Shown here piece after piece: positions 19,168-28,794 of a DNA stretch of 64,000 bases. The stretch lies in the NCBI GenBank assembly GCA_019117125.1, contig DXAL01000030.1:53403-117402 (forward strand), in the 5' to 3' direction. Below the pieces are notes generated by a model. That model saw only the letters and a program-made list of their open reading frames with translations. It was not told the origin of the DNA and did no database searches. Every line of letters begins with the position of its first letter. Position 1 is the first letter of the stretch. The position numbers and the translations under genes were made by a program. This DNA is from Candidatus Mediterraneibacter merdipullorum. GTDB taxonomy: Bacteria; Bacillota; Clostridia; Lachnospirales; Lachnospiraceae.

Positions 19168-20547
19168 CTAGAATCCTCCTTCTTCTTTGTACGATTTACT
19201 GTTGCGGTATGTAATAAGCGCTCCGGCCGCCAGGATGACAAACGTCAGGATGCCGATGACCGCTCCGAGATTGTAGTACTGTTTATCAATCGTCAGCTTA
19301 TAGAGCCAGGTGACAAGCAGGTCCGTCTTCCCTGCGGTGGACGACAGATCAGTAACCGGATCGCCGCCTGACAGCAGGTAGATCACGTTGAAGTTGTTGA
19401 CGTTTCCGGTAAATGTGGTAATCAGGTACGGTGTGGTTACATACAGCATATACGGCAGCGTAATCTTGAAGAATATCTGCACCGCATTTGCACCGTCCAC
19501 TTTCGCCGCCTCGTAGAGCTCTTCCGGAATGTTCTGAAGCACGCCGGTAAGCTGAAGCAGCGTATAGGGGACGCCGACCCAGATATTGATCACGATGACC
19601 GTCACCCTCGCCCAGGTCGGATCTGTAAAGAACGGAAGGCTGGCGTCAGAAGCAATCAGACCAAGATTTCTCAGGAGAACATTGATGGCGCCCTCCGGCT
19701 GCAGCATGGTCCTCATGATCAGCAGGGATACGAACATTGGAACCGCGCAGGACAGCACGAAGCAGAATCTCCAGAAGCCTTTGGCCCTTGTCCCTTTCCG
19801 GTTGATCATCAGGGAAATGATCATACCGGCAATATAGTTTGAAAACGTTGCGAAAAACGCCCACACAAGCGTCCAACCAAGGACGGACCAGAACGTGCTT
19901 CCCAGGATGCTTGACGAATCAAACAGCGCCTTAAAGTTGTCAAGCCCCACCCAGTCAAACAGCATCAGGTGACTGTCAATCTTGCTGTAGTTGGTAAATG
20001 CCATACAGATCATGAAAATCAGCGGCAGAATGGTAAAAGCCCCGATAAAGAACATCGGCGGCGTCATGAGAAGCTTCTGCAGATTCTCATCAAACAGGCT
20101 CTTCACATCTTCTGCAAAGCTGTTCACATGTTTCCCTGCTTTTGCCAGGCACTCCGCCTTATATGCGCTCTTTAAAGAACCGCGCCATGCATAAACCATG
20201 AGCAGGGTAAGCAGGATGGTCGCCACGCCGTAGAGCAGGATCAGGATGGACTGGTCCCCTTTCGTATATACATAGATCTGCTGCGCTTCATCCCAGATTT
20301 CTTCCTGGGGAACACTTCCAAGTGACGGGAGCATTGCCAGAAAGCCGGCTCCGTTTACGATCATGAAAACCACGTACGCCGCTTCAATCGCCAGGAACAG
20401 AAAACCTTTTATAAATTGTCCGTGAACCATGTTCCCGAGCCCCATCACAAGCATGGAAAGCTTTGTCTCCATCCCGCCTCTGCGGACCGCTCTCGCGCAT
20501 GTATAGGGAGTCGGAAATTCATTTACTGTTTTTTTGAAAATCCCCAT
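19168..20547 (-). CDS. Maltodextrin ABC transporter permease, MalF type, with extended N-terminus
   Basis: EAAKVDGANAVQIFFKITLPYMLYVTTPYLITTFTGNVNNFNVIYLLSGGDP; ~150 aa N-terminal extension before the core TMD. Confidence 0.92.
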   Translation of the reverse strand: MGIFKKTVNEFPTPYTCARAVRRGGMETKLSMLVMGLGNMVHGQFIKGFLFLAIEAAYVVFMIVNGAGFLAMLPSLGSVPQEEIWDEAQQIYVYTKGDQSILILLYGVATILLTLLMVYAWRGSLKSAYKAECLAKAGKHVNSFAEDVKSLFDENLQKLLMTPPMFFIGAFTILPLIFMICMAFTNYSKIDSHLMLFDWVGLDNFKALFDSSSILGSTFWSVLGWTLVWAFFATFSNYIAGMIISLMINRKGTRAKGFWRFCFVLSCAVPMFVSLLIMRTMLQPEGAINVLLRNLGLIASDASLPFFTDPTWARVTVIVINIWVGVPYTLLQLTGVLQNIPEELYEAAKVDGANAVQIFFKITLPYMLYVTTPYLITTFTGNVNNFNVIYLLSGGDPVTDLSSTAGKTDLLVTWLYKLTIDKQYYNLGAVIGILTFVILAAGALITYRNSKSYKEEGGF

Positions 20548-20560
20548 CTCGTCACCTCAT

Positions 20561-21796
20561 TTAAATTCCATCACTGTTCATCATTTCGTTCATCATTTCC
20601 GTCTGCTCCGCAGAATTTTCATGAGTAATGGAGCCGTTGCGGATTCCCTTTCCCATGTTTTCGACGGGCGTCCAGCAGTTGGCCATCTCCGCCAGATTGG
20701 GCTGCAGAATGGACGTATTGTTAAATGTCTCATTGATCGCCGCCACAACTTCGTCAGACAGAAGTTCCGGGTCATCAAGCAGCGCCGTATGCGTCGGAAC
20801 TACGCTTTCCAGTTCATAATGCAGCCGCTGGGAATATTCATTTCCAAGAAAAATCGCAAGCTGTACTGCCGGAAGCATGTTTTTGCTCTGTGCATTCACG
20901 CCCACGGCTTTGGTACCGGCATAGGAATACATCTGCTTCTCTTCTCCGTTCAGCGTATATGTCGGAAGTGCCGCCACGCCCATATTGTCCCCGAGCGCTT
21001 CTTTCACAGCCACAGCATCCCATGACCCGGAGAACATGGCGTTAATGCTTCCGTCGCGCATGCCGGCGAGTCCGGAGCCCAGATCATCGATACGGAAATT
21101 CGGGTTTGCCTCCAGGTCGATCAGATAATCCGTTACTTCCTGCGCTTTTTCGCCTCCGAAATCAGCGCCTTTGAATGCATCCGTGCCGTCGCCGAACAGG
21201 GTGCATCCGTTTCCGAAATAAAACGCCGGCAGATACCAGGAGTTGGTAAACGGAAATGCCACGACACCTTTCTCAAGCATGGTATCCAGATTTTTCACAT
21301 CCTCCTCCGTAAACACGCTCTTATCATAGAACATGAACCATGTATTGATGGCGAACGGAACCCCGTACACCTCGCCGTCTTTCATAACAGACGCAAGCGA
21401 CGTCTCAGAATTGGTTTTTTCAATTTCCTCTCTGTAAATGCCGCCGAATTTTACAAGGGCATCCGCATCCGTCATGGTCGTCAGGTTGTCGTTCGCATAG
21501 AGAAAGACATCTGCACTGGCCTCGGCATCCTGCGACACCTGCCCTGCCGAACTTGCCTCATCAGCCACGCCGTACACAAAAGTGATGTCATATTCCGGAT
21601 GTTCTTCCGCAAAAGCATTGCAGCAGGTCTGCAGCCATTCTCCCGCATCTTTGCTCTGGTCGCCCTGCGGAGACCAGACCATCAGCCTGACGCTTTCCCG
21701 GCCGCCGCCCTCATCGCCGCATCCGGTCAGTCCGGTCGCGGCAAGACCCGCCGTCATCAGCGCCGCCATCAGCAATGCCACCGCTCTTCTTCTCAT
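20561..21796 (-). CDS. Maltose/maltodextrin ABC transporter substrate-binding lipoprotein
   Basis: Lipobox LAATGLTGCGDEGG; extracellular solute-binding protein family 1 fold; first gene of the permease operon. Confidence 0.9.
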   Translation of the reverse strand: MRRRAVALLMAALMTAGLAATGLTGCGDEGGGRESVRLMVWSPQGDQSKDAGEWLQTCCNAFAEEHPEYDITFVYGVADEASSAGQVSQDAEASADVFLYANDNLTTMTDADALVKFGGIYREEIEKTNSETSLASVMKDGEVYGVPFAINTWFMFYDKSVFTEEDVKNLDTMLEKGVVAFPFTNSWYLPAFYFGNGCTLFGDGTDAFKGADFGGEKAQEVTDYLIDLEANPNFRIDDLGSGLAGMRDGSINAMFSGSWDAVAVKEALGDNMGVAALPTYTLNGEEKQMYSYAGTKAVGVNAQSKNMLPAVQLAIFLGNEYSQRLHYELESVVPTHTALLDDPELLSDEVVAAINETFNNTSILQPNLAEMANCWTPVENMGKGIRNGSITHENSAEQTEMMNEMMNSDGI

Positions 21797-21883
21797 TCTT
21801 CATTCCTCGCTTCCTGAATTTGTTTCGTATTGTTTCGTTATGGATATATTATGCCTTTTATACCAATCCGTCAATCACATTAT

Positions 21884-21896
21884 TGAAATCGCTTTA
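21884..21896. promoter_or_regulatory. cre/LacI-type operator candidate TGAAATCGCTTTA
   Basis: Close to TGAAANCGNTTTCA; lies between the divergent SBP operon and lacI-family gene. Confidence 0.4.
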
Positions 21897-22079
21897 TTTT
21901 TATCTATATAGTACAATTTTATCCATCTGTTTTTGTGCAGTATTAACCATCTTCCTCGGCTTCTTTCCGTGTTATAAACATTACTAAACCTTCTAAACTT
22001 TTCAAAACTTTTTTCATTGATTTAAAGATGTTTGTTCTATATAATATTTATAGATTTATCTTCAAGAGGGGAAACAGCT

Positions 22080-23111
22080 ATGACTACAATCCAGGATATT
22101 GCCGATAAACTGGGCATTTCAAAAAGCGCCGTTTCCAAAGCGCTCAATAACGCTCCGGACATCAGCGAAACTTTACAAAAACAGGTGCTGGAAACAGCAG
22201 TAGAGATGGGCTATACGAAACTCCGGCGCTATAAAAAACCGGTCCGGAAGCTGTGCATCATTATACAGCGGGATAATATTGAATATGAAGAGCCCCACCA
22301 GTTCGCCTACGATATTGTCATGGGATTCCGGCAGGCCGCCGAGCCGTCCGGCTGCGAAGTCGCCGTCGTCCCGGTGGACGTAGGACTTCAGCGCGAGATT
22401 TCCTACGACGCATTTATGCTGCAGCATGATTTCTCCGGGGCTTTTCTGCTTGGATTCTCGCTGGGCGAACCGTGGATGCAGGACCTGAAAACAAGCCACA
22501 CCCCTGCAGCGCTTTACGACAACCATATCATCGGCAACCCGATGACAACCTATGTCGGGATCGACAACGAAGAGGGAATGAATCTGGCAATCCGCCATCT
22601 CAAGGAACTGGGTCACAGGAAGATCGGCTATATTTCCAGCGCACTCGGCTCCCATATCATGCAGGTCCGCCACCGCGCATTTTTCCAGGCGATGCGGAGC
22701 CACGGTCTGAAGGCCGACCCGGCATACGCAGGATGCTCTTACTATTTATCCGAATGCATGGAGAAACACCTGCCCCGTTTTCTCGACATGGGCATGACGG
22801 CCGTCATCTGCTGCCAGGACACCTTTGCCAGTGCCGCCGTAACCCAGTGCAAGCAGCTGGGGTACCGGGTTCCCGGAGATATCAGCATCATCGGATTCGA
22901 CGACATCCCCATGTCCGCCTATACCGATCCGCCGCTTACGACGGTCCGCCAGAACCGGATCCAGCTTGGAAAAAGCGGTTTCGATACGCTCCGCATGCTG
23001 ATGAACGGCGTCCCCATCGGGACGGTCCTTCTTCACGCGGAGCTGGTCACCCGCGGTTCCACTGGAAAGGCCCCGGAAACGCTGAGAGATAATAGGATTC
23101 GTGAAAAATAG
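22080..23111 (+). CDS. LacI family transcriptional regulator
   Basis: MTTIQDIADKLGISKSAVSKALNNAPDISETLQKQVLETA; start set at MTTIQ behind AGAGGGG RBS. Confidence 0.93.
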   Translation: MTTIQDIADKLGISKSAVSKALNNAPDISETLQKQVLETAVEMGYTKLRRYKKPVRKLCIIIQRDNIEYEEPHQFAYDIVMGFRQAAEPSGCEVAVVPVDVGLQREISYDAFMLQHDFSGAFLLGFSLGEPWMQDLKTSHTPAALYDNHIIGNPMTTYVGIDNEEGMNLAIRHLKELGHRKIGYISSALGSHIMQVRHRAFFQAMRSHGLKADPAYAGCSYYLSECMEKHLPRFLDMGMTAVICCQDTFASAAVTQCKQLGYRVPGDISIIGFDDIPMSAYTDPPLTTVRQNRIQLGKSGFDTLRMLMNGVPIGTVLLHAELVTRGSTGKAPETLRDNRIREK

Positions 23112-23120
23112 AATTTCTCT

Positions 23121-23168
23121 GCATGCCCTGCAGGATGTAAGCCACGGCTTGCAAAACAAACCGGTTCA
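23121..23168. repeat. Dispersed intergenic repeat, copy 2
   Basis: GCATGCCCTGCAGGATGTAAGCCACGGCTTGCAAAACAAACCGGTTCA; matches 10756..10797. Confidence 0.7.
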
Positions 23169-23266
23169 GTATATAATATACTGGTATTTTTGCAACCAGA
23201 CGGCAGATTATAAGACAAGCGTCAGCTCAGACGCACTGTAAAAGATAAAGGAGTGGAAAAAATACA

Positions 23267-24619
23267 GTGGATTCTGGTGACACCTTTCAATTTCTCATAC
23301 TGATCATACTTCTCATGCTCTCGGCATTTTTCTCATCCAACGAGACTGCCCTCACTACCGTGAGCAAGATACGCCTGCGCTCCCTTGCGGACAACGGGAA
23401 CAAGCGCGCGGCGCTCGTCCTGGATATCACGGAGAACCATACGGCGAAGATGCTGAGCGCAATCCTGATAGGAAACAACATCGTAAACATCTCCGCATCT
23501 TCCCTTTCCGCAACCCTCGCCTATGCATTCGGCGGATATATGGTCAGCATCGCGACTGCCATACTGACGGTCGCCATCCTTGTTTTCGGCGAAATTACGC
23601 CGAAGAACTACGCGACCATCAACGCGGAGAAGATTTCCCTGCGCTATATCCATATCATCCGTTTCTTCATGGTCATCATGACGCCCGTCATCTTCATCAT
23701 CAACCTGTTTTCACGGGGCATCATGCTCATTCTGCGCGTGGACCCGAACGCAGCGAAAAAGGGGATGACCGAGGAAGAGCTGCGCACCATCGTGGATGTG
23801 AGCCATGAGCGCGGCGTCATCGAGTCCGACGAAAAGGAAATGATAAACAATGTGTTCGACTTGAGCGATGCCAACGCAAAAGACATCATGGTGCCGCGCG
23901 TCCATGTCACCTTCGCGGACGTGGAGAACACTTACGACGAACTCATCGACATCTTCCGGGAGGACAAATTCACCCGGCTTCCGGTGTACGAAGAGACGAA
24001 GGACAACATCATCGGCATTATCAATATGAAAGACCTTCTCCTGTATGACCGGAGCGAATCCTTCAATATCCGGGATATCCTGAGGACGCCGCACTTTACC
24101 TATGAATACAAGAGCATCTCCGAGCTCCTTGTGGAAATGCGGGAGTCCACTTTCAATATCGCCATCGTCCTGGACGAATACGGCGAAATGGCGGGACTCA
24201 TCACGCTGGAAGATATCCTGGAGGAAATCGTAGGCGAGATACACGACGAATACGACGAGCAGGAGGAAGAGCGGTTCATCCGGATTTCCGACCTGGAGTA
24301 CATCGTGGAAGGCTCGGTGAGCCTGGATGATATCAACGACCGGCTGGATACGGAGTTTGCCTCCGAAGATTACGACTCCCTTGGCGGACTCATCATCGAG
24401 CATCTGGACCGGCTTCCGGAGACCGGAGACGAAGTCCTGACAGAAGACGGCATCCGTCTCGTGGTGGAGAGTCTGGATAAGAACCGGGTAGAAAGCGTAC
24501 ACGTCTATCTGCCCGAACCGGCAGAACCGGACAACGAAGAAAAACCGGAAGACACAGAGGCGCGCGCCTCGGCCCAGGCGGAAGCCGGAACGGATTCCCT
24601 TCCGGAGGACAGCGAATAA
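23267..24619 (+). CDS. Hemolysin family protein (CNNM transmembrane plus CBS plus CorC/HlyC domain)
   Basis: GTG start; FFSSNETALTTVSKIRLRSLADNGNKRA...VPRVHVTFADVENTYDELIDIF...VLDEYGEMAGLITLEDILEEIVGEI. Confidence 0.94.
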   Translation: MDSGDTFQFLILIILLMLSAFFSSNETALTTVSKIRLRSLADNGNKRAALVLDITENHTAKMLSAILIGNNIVNISASSLSATLAYAFGGYMVSIATAILTVAILVFGEITPKNYATINAEKISLRYIHIIRFFMVIMTPVIFIINLFSRGIMLILRVDPNAAKKGMTEEELRTIVDVSHERGVIESDEKEMINNVFDLSDANAKDIMVPRVHVTFADVENTYDELIDIFREDKFTRLPVYEETKDNIIGIINMKDLLLYDRSESFNIRDILRTPHFTYEYKSISELLVEMRESTFNIAIVLDEYGEMAGLITLEDILEEIVGEIHDEYDEQEEERFIRISDLEYIVEGSVSLDDINDRLDTEFASEDYDSLGGLIIEHLDRLPETGDEVLTEDGIRLVVESLDKNRVESVHVYLPEPAEPDNEEKPEDTEARASAQAEAGTDSLPEDSE

Positions 24620-24715
24620 AACCGTTCCGATTGACAGGTGGATGCAGACCGCATGCACCTGTTTTCTTTTCCGGCATATCTTATTATAGAGCAAAACGGA
24701 AAAGGAACAACGACC

Positions 24716-25486
24716 ATGCCTTATTCTATCATGCTGGACAGCGGCCACGGCGGACGCGACCCGGGCGCCGTCTACAACGGAAGAGCAGAAAAGGACGACA
24801 CCCTGGCGCTTACGCTGGCTGTGGGAGAAATCCTGCAGGACCGGGGACTCGACGTCCTGTATACACGCACCACCGATGTCTATGAATCCCCCTATCAGAA
24901 AGCAATGGAGGCAAACGAGTCCGGCGTGGACTTCTTTCTCTCCATCCACCGGAACTCCAGCCTCCAGCCGGACACCTACTCCGGTGTGGAATCCCTCGTC
25001 TACCGGAAATCCGGCATCAAGTATGAGATGGCGGAAGACATCAACAGCCAGCTGGAGGCGGTGGGATTTATCAATCTCGGCGTCAAGGAACGCCCCGGAC
25101 TCGTGGTGCTGAGGCGGACGCGGATGCCGGCGGTCCTGGTGGAAGTCGGTTTCATCAACTCAGAGACCGATAATCTCCTTTTCGACAACAACTTCAGCGA
25201 CATCGCGCTTGCCATCGCGGAGGGCGTCCTTGACACGCTGGAACTGAATCATGACCTCCCGCCCTCACCCGGCTCCTACACGGTCCAGGCAGGCGCTTTC
25301 CGGAACGGCGCCTATGCCGACCGCCTGCAGCAGGAGCTGCTGGCGCAGGATTTTCCCGCTGTCACCAGCCAGGAGAACGGGCTTTACCGGGTGACGGTAG
25401 GGACCTATCCCACGCTGGACGAAGCGGCAGCCATGGAGCGGCGGCTGAAGCGCGCCGGATACCAGACAGTCATTGTAAACGGGTAG
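24716..25486 (+). CDS. N-acetylmuramoyl-L-alanine amidase with C-terminal SPOR domain
   Basis: MPYSIMLDSGHGGRDPGAVYNGRAEKDD...FFLSIHRNSS...VLVEVGFINSETD; C-terminal SPOR-like GSYTVQAGAFRNGAYADRLQQEL. Confidence 0.92.
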   Translation: MPYSIMLDSGHGGRDPGAVYNGRAEKDDTLALTLAVGEILQDRGLDVLYTRTTDVYESPYQKAMEANESGVDFFLSIHRNSSLQPDTYSGVESLVYRKSGIKYEMAEDINSQLEAVGFINLGVKERPGLVVLRRTRMPAVLVEVGFINSETDNLLFDNNFSDIALAIAEGVLDTLELNHDLPPSPGSYTVQAGAFRNGAYADRLQQELLAQDFPAVTSQENGLYRVTVGTYPTLDEAAAMERRLKRAGYQTVIVNG

Positions 25487-25490
25487 GAAA

Positions 25491-25540
25491 AACAGGAGAG
25501 GATGCGCGGTCTGCCCGGTACATCCTCTCCTGTTCTTTTT
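25491..25540 (+). terminator. Rho-independent terminator
   Basis: AACAGGAGAGGATG...CATCCTCTCCTGTTCTTTTT. Confidence 0.85.
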
Positions 25541-25612
25541 CCATTCTTTTTTCTCAGTTCTTTTGACTTTTCAGGTCTTTTGCTTTTCGGTTCTTGTTTC
25601 TGTGCGTTTCCT

Positions 25613-26956
25613 TTACACAGTCAGACCCTGCGCTTTGATGACGTCCACTACGCTGTCCACGTATTTCTCGCAGACTTCGTCTGTCGGCGCCTCGACCATG
25701 ACACGGATGACCGGCTCTGTGCCGCTCTCGCGCACGAGGATGCGCCCGTCTGTCCCAAGCGCGTCCGCAGCCTTCTGCACAGCCTCCATGACTGCCGGAT
25801 TCTCCCTCGCCGTCTTCTTGTCTGTCACGCGGACATTCTTGAGCACCTGCGGATAAATCTTTACTTCATCAGCCAGCTTTCCAAGGGTCTGCTTCTTCTC
25901 CAGGATGACTTCCATGAGCATCAGCGATGTCAGAACGCCGTCTCCTGTCTTTGCGTGCTTGCTGAAGATGATGTGGCCGGACTGCTCGCCGCCCAGGACG
26001 AATCCGTTCTTCATCATGTTCTCGTATACATATTTATCGCCCACTGCAGTCTGCTCGTATTTCATGCCAATCTTATCGCATGCTTTGTACAGACCGAGAT
26101 TGGACATGACGGTGGTAACGATGGTATTGTCCTCGAGGCGTCCCTGCTCCATCAGGTATTTCCCGCACACATACATAATGCGGTCGCCGTCCACCACATT
26201 GCCGTTCTCATCGACAGCGATGCAGCGGTCCGCATCTCCGTCGTAGGCGAATCCCACATCCAGCTTCTTCTCTTTTACAAACTCCTGGAGTACGCTGATA
26301 TGGGTGGAACCGCAGTTTGTATTGATGTTGGTCCCGTCCGGCTCATTATTGATGACATAGGTCTTCGCTCCCAGGGCGTCGAAAACGCTTTTGGCAATGG
26401 CAAAGGAGCTTCCGTTAGCGCAGTCGAGTCCCACGCGCATATCCTTGAACGACCGGGTCGCGATGGAGATAAGGTGTCCGATGTAGCGGTTCCTTCCCGC
26501 GGAATAATCTACGGTGCGTCCGATGTTTTCCTTCGTCGCGAGAGGCAGTTCCTCTGTCTCACCGTCGATATATGCTTCAATCTTCTCCTCGACTTCCGCC
26601 TCCATCTTGTGTCCGGCGCTGTTGATGACCTTGATGCCGTTGTCGTAGAACGGATTGTGGCTGGCGGAAATCATGATGCCGCAGTCAAAATCCTCGGTCC
26701 TTACCACATAAGATACGCTGGGCGTCGTCGTCACGTGCAGCAGGTATGCGTCCGCGCCCGACGCGGTCAGTCCTGCAGCCAGGGCATACTCGAACATATA
26801 GCTGCTCCGCCTCGTATCCTTTCCTATCACGACGCGGGCTTTGTGCTCCTGACCGAAATACCAGCCGAGATACCGTCCGACCTTAAATGCGTGTTCCACA
26901 GTCAGTACTACATTGGCTTCGCCGCGGAAGCCGTCGGTCCCAAAATATTTTCCCAT
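25613..26956 (-). CDS. glmM: Phosphoglucosamine mutase
   Basis: MGKYFGTDGFRGEANVVLTVEHAFKVGRYLG...GIMISASHNPFYDNGIKV. Confidence 0.96.
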   Translation of the reverse strand: MGKYFGTDGFRGEANVVLTVEHAFKVGRYLGWYFGQEHKARVVIGKDTRRSSYMFEYALAAGLTASGADAYLLHVTTTPSVSYVVRTEDFDCGIMISASHNPFYDNGIKVINSAGHKMEAEVEEKIEAYIDGETEELPLATKENIGRTVDYSAGRNRYIGHLISIATRSFKDMRVGLDCANGSSFAIAKSVFDALGAKTYVINNEPDGTNINTNCGSTHISVLQEFVKEKKLDVGFAYDGDADRCIAVDENGNVVDGDRIMYVCGKYLMEQGRLEDNTIVTTVMSNLGLYKACDKIGMKYEQTAVGDKYVYENMMKNGFVLGGEQSGHIIFSKHAKTGDGVLTSLMLMEVILEKKQTLGKLADEVKIYPQVLKNVRVTDKKTARENPAVMEAVQKAADALGTDGRILVRESGTEPVIRVMVEAPTDEVCEKYVDSVVDVIKAQGLTV

Positions 26957-27189
26957 GATTTTTTCCTCTTGCTTCTTTCAATGAATATTATGCCTGATAA
27001 GGGGATTTCATCTCCCTTACCTGCCACGTTCCTATTATATTACTATTACAAAAGAGTTACAAGTATTTCTTTTCTGTTACACAGTCTTTACTCCCGCGGA
27101 TTTTTCGGTTATACTGGTCTCGCCTGTACGGGGCTGTACCGCACGGACCGGTCCCCCAGGCGGGTCCGCAATTTCAGGAGGAATGATTC

Positions 27190-27978
27190 ATGATAAAACT
27201 AATCGCAAGCGACCTGGACGGGACGCTCCTGCAGAACGATGCGCAGGAGCTCACTCCCCGCGCAGTCGCGTTGATACACGCACTCACGCAGAAAGGTGTC
27301 CGGTTTGTAGCCGCAAGCGGACGACAGTACGACAACGAGCGGCGGCTTTTCGCGCCAATCAAAGATGAGATATCCTACATCGCGGAGAATGGCTCTCTGT
27401 GCATCCACCGGGGCGAAGTCATCTCCCGGGGCGTCATCCCGGACGAACTGGCGTACCGCATCATGGCGGACATCAAAAAGGAGCCCGGCTACGAGATACT
27501 GATTTCCCGCGAGGACTCCTGTTTCATTGAAAAGAGCAATCCAAAGTTCATCGACCATATCGTCCATGTGATGAAAAATACTACCCAAATCGTGGACGAT
27601 GTGACAAAGCTGAAAGGACCCTTCCTCAAGATTGCCACGGCGAACATGGTATCCCACGACGTCAGCGGCTATCTGAGACGCCTCCAGGAGAAATATTCTC
27701 CCGCGCTCAAGGTCGTCACTTCCGGAAATATCTGGATTGACTTCATCGTATCCGGATATAACAAAGGGACAGCGCTGAAAAAGCTCATGGACCTTTTCCA
27801 TGTGAAGCCGGAAGAATGCATGGCCTTCGGCGACCAGTACAATGACCTGGAGATGCTGGAGCTGGTCGGACAGGGATATGCCATGTCCAACGCTGCCCCG
27901 GGGATTGCCGCACACGCAAAATATGTGACGGATTCCGTGGAGGAAGTTCTGGAGGATGTGCTGGCGGGGCTGGAGTGA
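27190..27978 (+). CDS. Cof-type HAD-IIB family hydrolase
   Basis: MIKLIASDLDGTLLQNDAQELTPRAVALIHAL...MAFGDQYNDLEMLELVG. Confidence 0.93.
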   Translation: MIKLIASDLDGTLLQNDAQELTPRAVALIHALTQKGVRFVAASGRQYDNERRLFAPIKDEISYIAENGSLCIHRGEVISRGVIPDELAYRIMADIKKEPGYEILISREDSCFIEKSNPKFIDHIVHVMKNTTQIVDDVTKLKGPFLKIATANMVSHDVSGYLRRLQEKYSPALKVVTSGNIWIDFIVSGYNKGTALKKLMDLFHVKPEECMAFGDQYNDLEMLELVGQGYAMSNAAPGIAAHAKYVTDSVEEVLEDVLAGLE

Positions 27979-28002
27979 GATTCCGGGACGTTTCCGTCCT
28001 GC

Positions 28003-28728
28003 TCACTTCATCTCCACGACCGCGTATTCCTTCCCCGCCTCATCGCACAGTTCCACCACCGTGCGCTCCGGCTCTTCGGACACGCGCGGATATATCATAT
28101 CCCCAAGCACCGCAGACTTTTTATAATCCACCCGGAGCTGGCGCACGCTGATATCCCCGGGCAGCATCTCCATCGCCATCTGCACGTACTGGCAGTTGTT
28201 GACATGCTCGTTCGTATCGATATGATACCTGCGCACCGGGAAAGGTTCGCAGGCGCGGTTCTCCCTCGGCGGCTCTATCTTCCGGTCCTCATAGGGCATG
28301 TCCAGAGGTTCTCCGATGCCGTAGGGCTCGATGTGCTCCGCCTGGGGACGTGCCGGGCGCCCCTTTTCCAGGTCCATGAACACCCAGATGGAATTGGCGC
28401 AGGCAATCCGGTTCCCGTCTCCGTCGAGCATGTACATGTTGCGGTTGCCGAAGAGTCCTTTGAACTCGGTCGGGAAGGTGCCGACCCGTATCTTCTCATT
28501 CAGCCTCGGATAGCGCTCCACAAGGACCTGCCAGTAAGAGAGGACCCACGCCTTCTTCTCTTTTCTCAGACGCTCCATACCAAGTCCCACAGACTCGGAG
28601 TGAAAAGTCGTACAGTCCTGAAAATAATTGATGAGCGCCGGGAGCGTCATCGTCCCCCGGTGGTCAATCTCGCTGTAGCGCACCCGGCTGTCAAATTCAT
28701 ACCCGTTTTTCCTGCTGTTTTCTGCCAT
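28003..28728 (-). CDS. Acyl-ACP thioesterase
   Basis: YEFDSRVRYSEIDHRGTMTLPALINYFQDCTTFHSESVGLGMERL...HIDTNEHVNNCQYVQMA. Confidence 0.9.
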   Translation of the reverse strand: MAENSRKNGYEFDSRVRYSEIDHRGTMTLPALINYFQDCTTFHSESVGLGMERLRKEKKAWVLSYWQVLVERYPRLNEKIRVGTFPTEFKGLFGNRNMYMLDGDGNRIACANSIWVFMDLEKGRPARPQAEHIEPYGIGEPLDMPYEDRKIEPPRENRACEPFPVRRYHIDTNEHVNNCQYVQMAMEMLPGDISVRQLRVDYKKSAVLGDMIYPRVSEEPERTVVELCDEAGKEYAVVEMK

Positions 28729-28794
28729 CTTTGCCTCTCTCCTTTTATCTGTCCTGCCGCTCAGGCACCGGGACCGGATTTTGCCTCCTGCATC

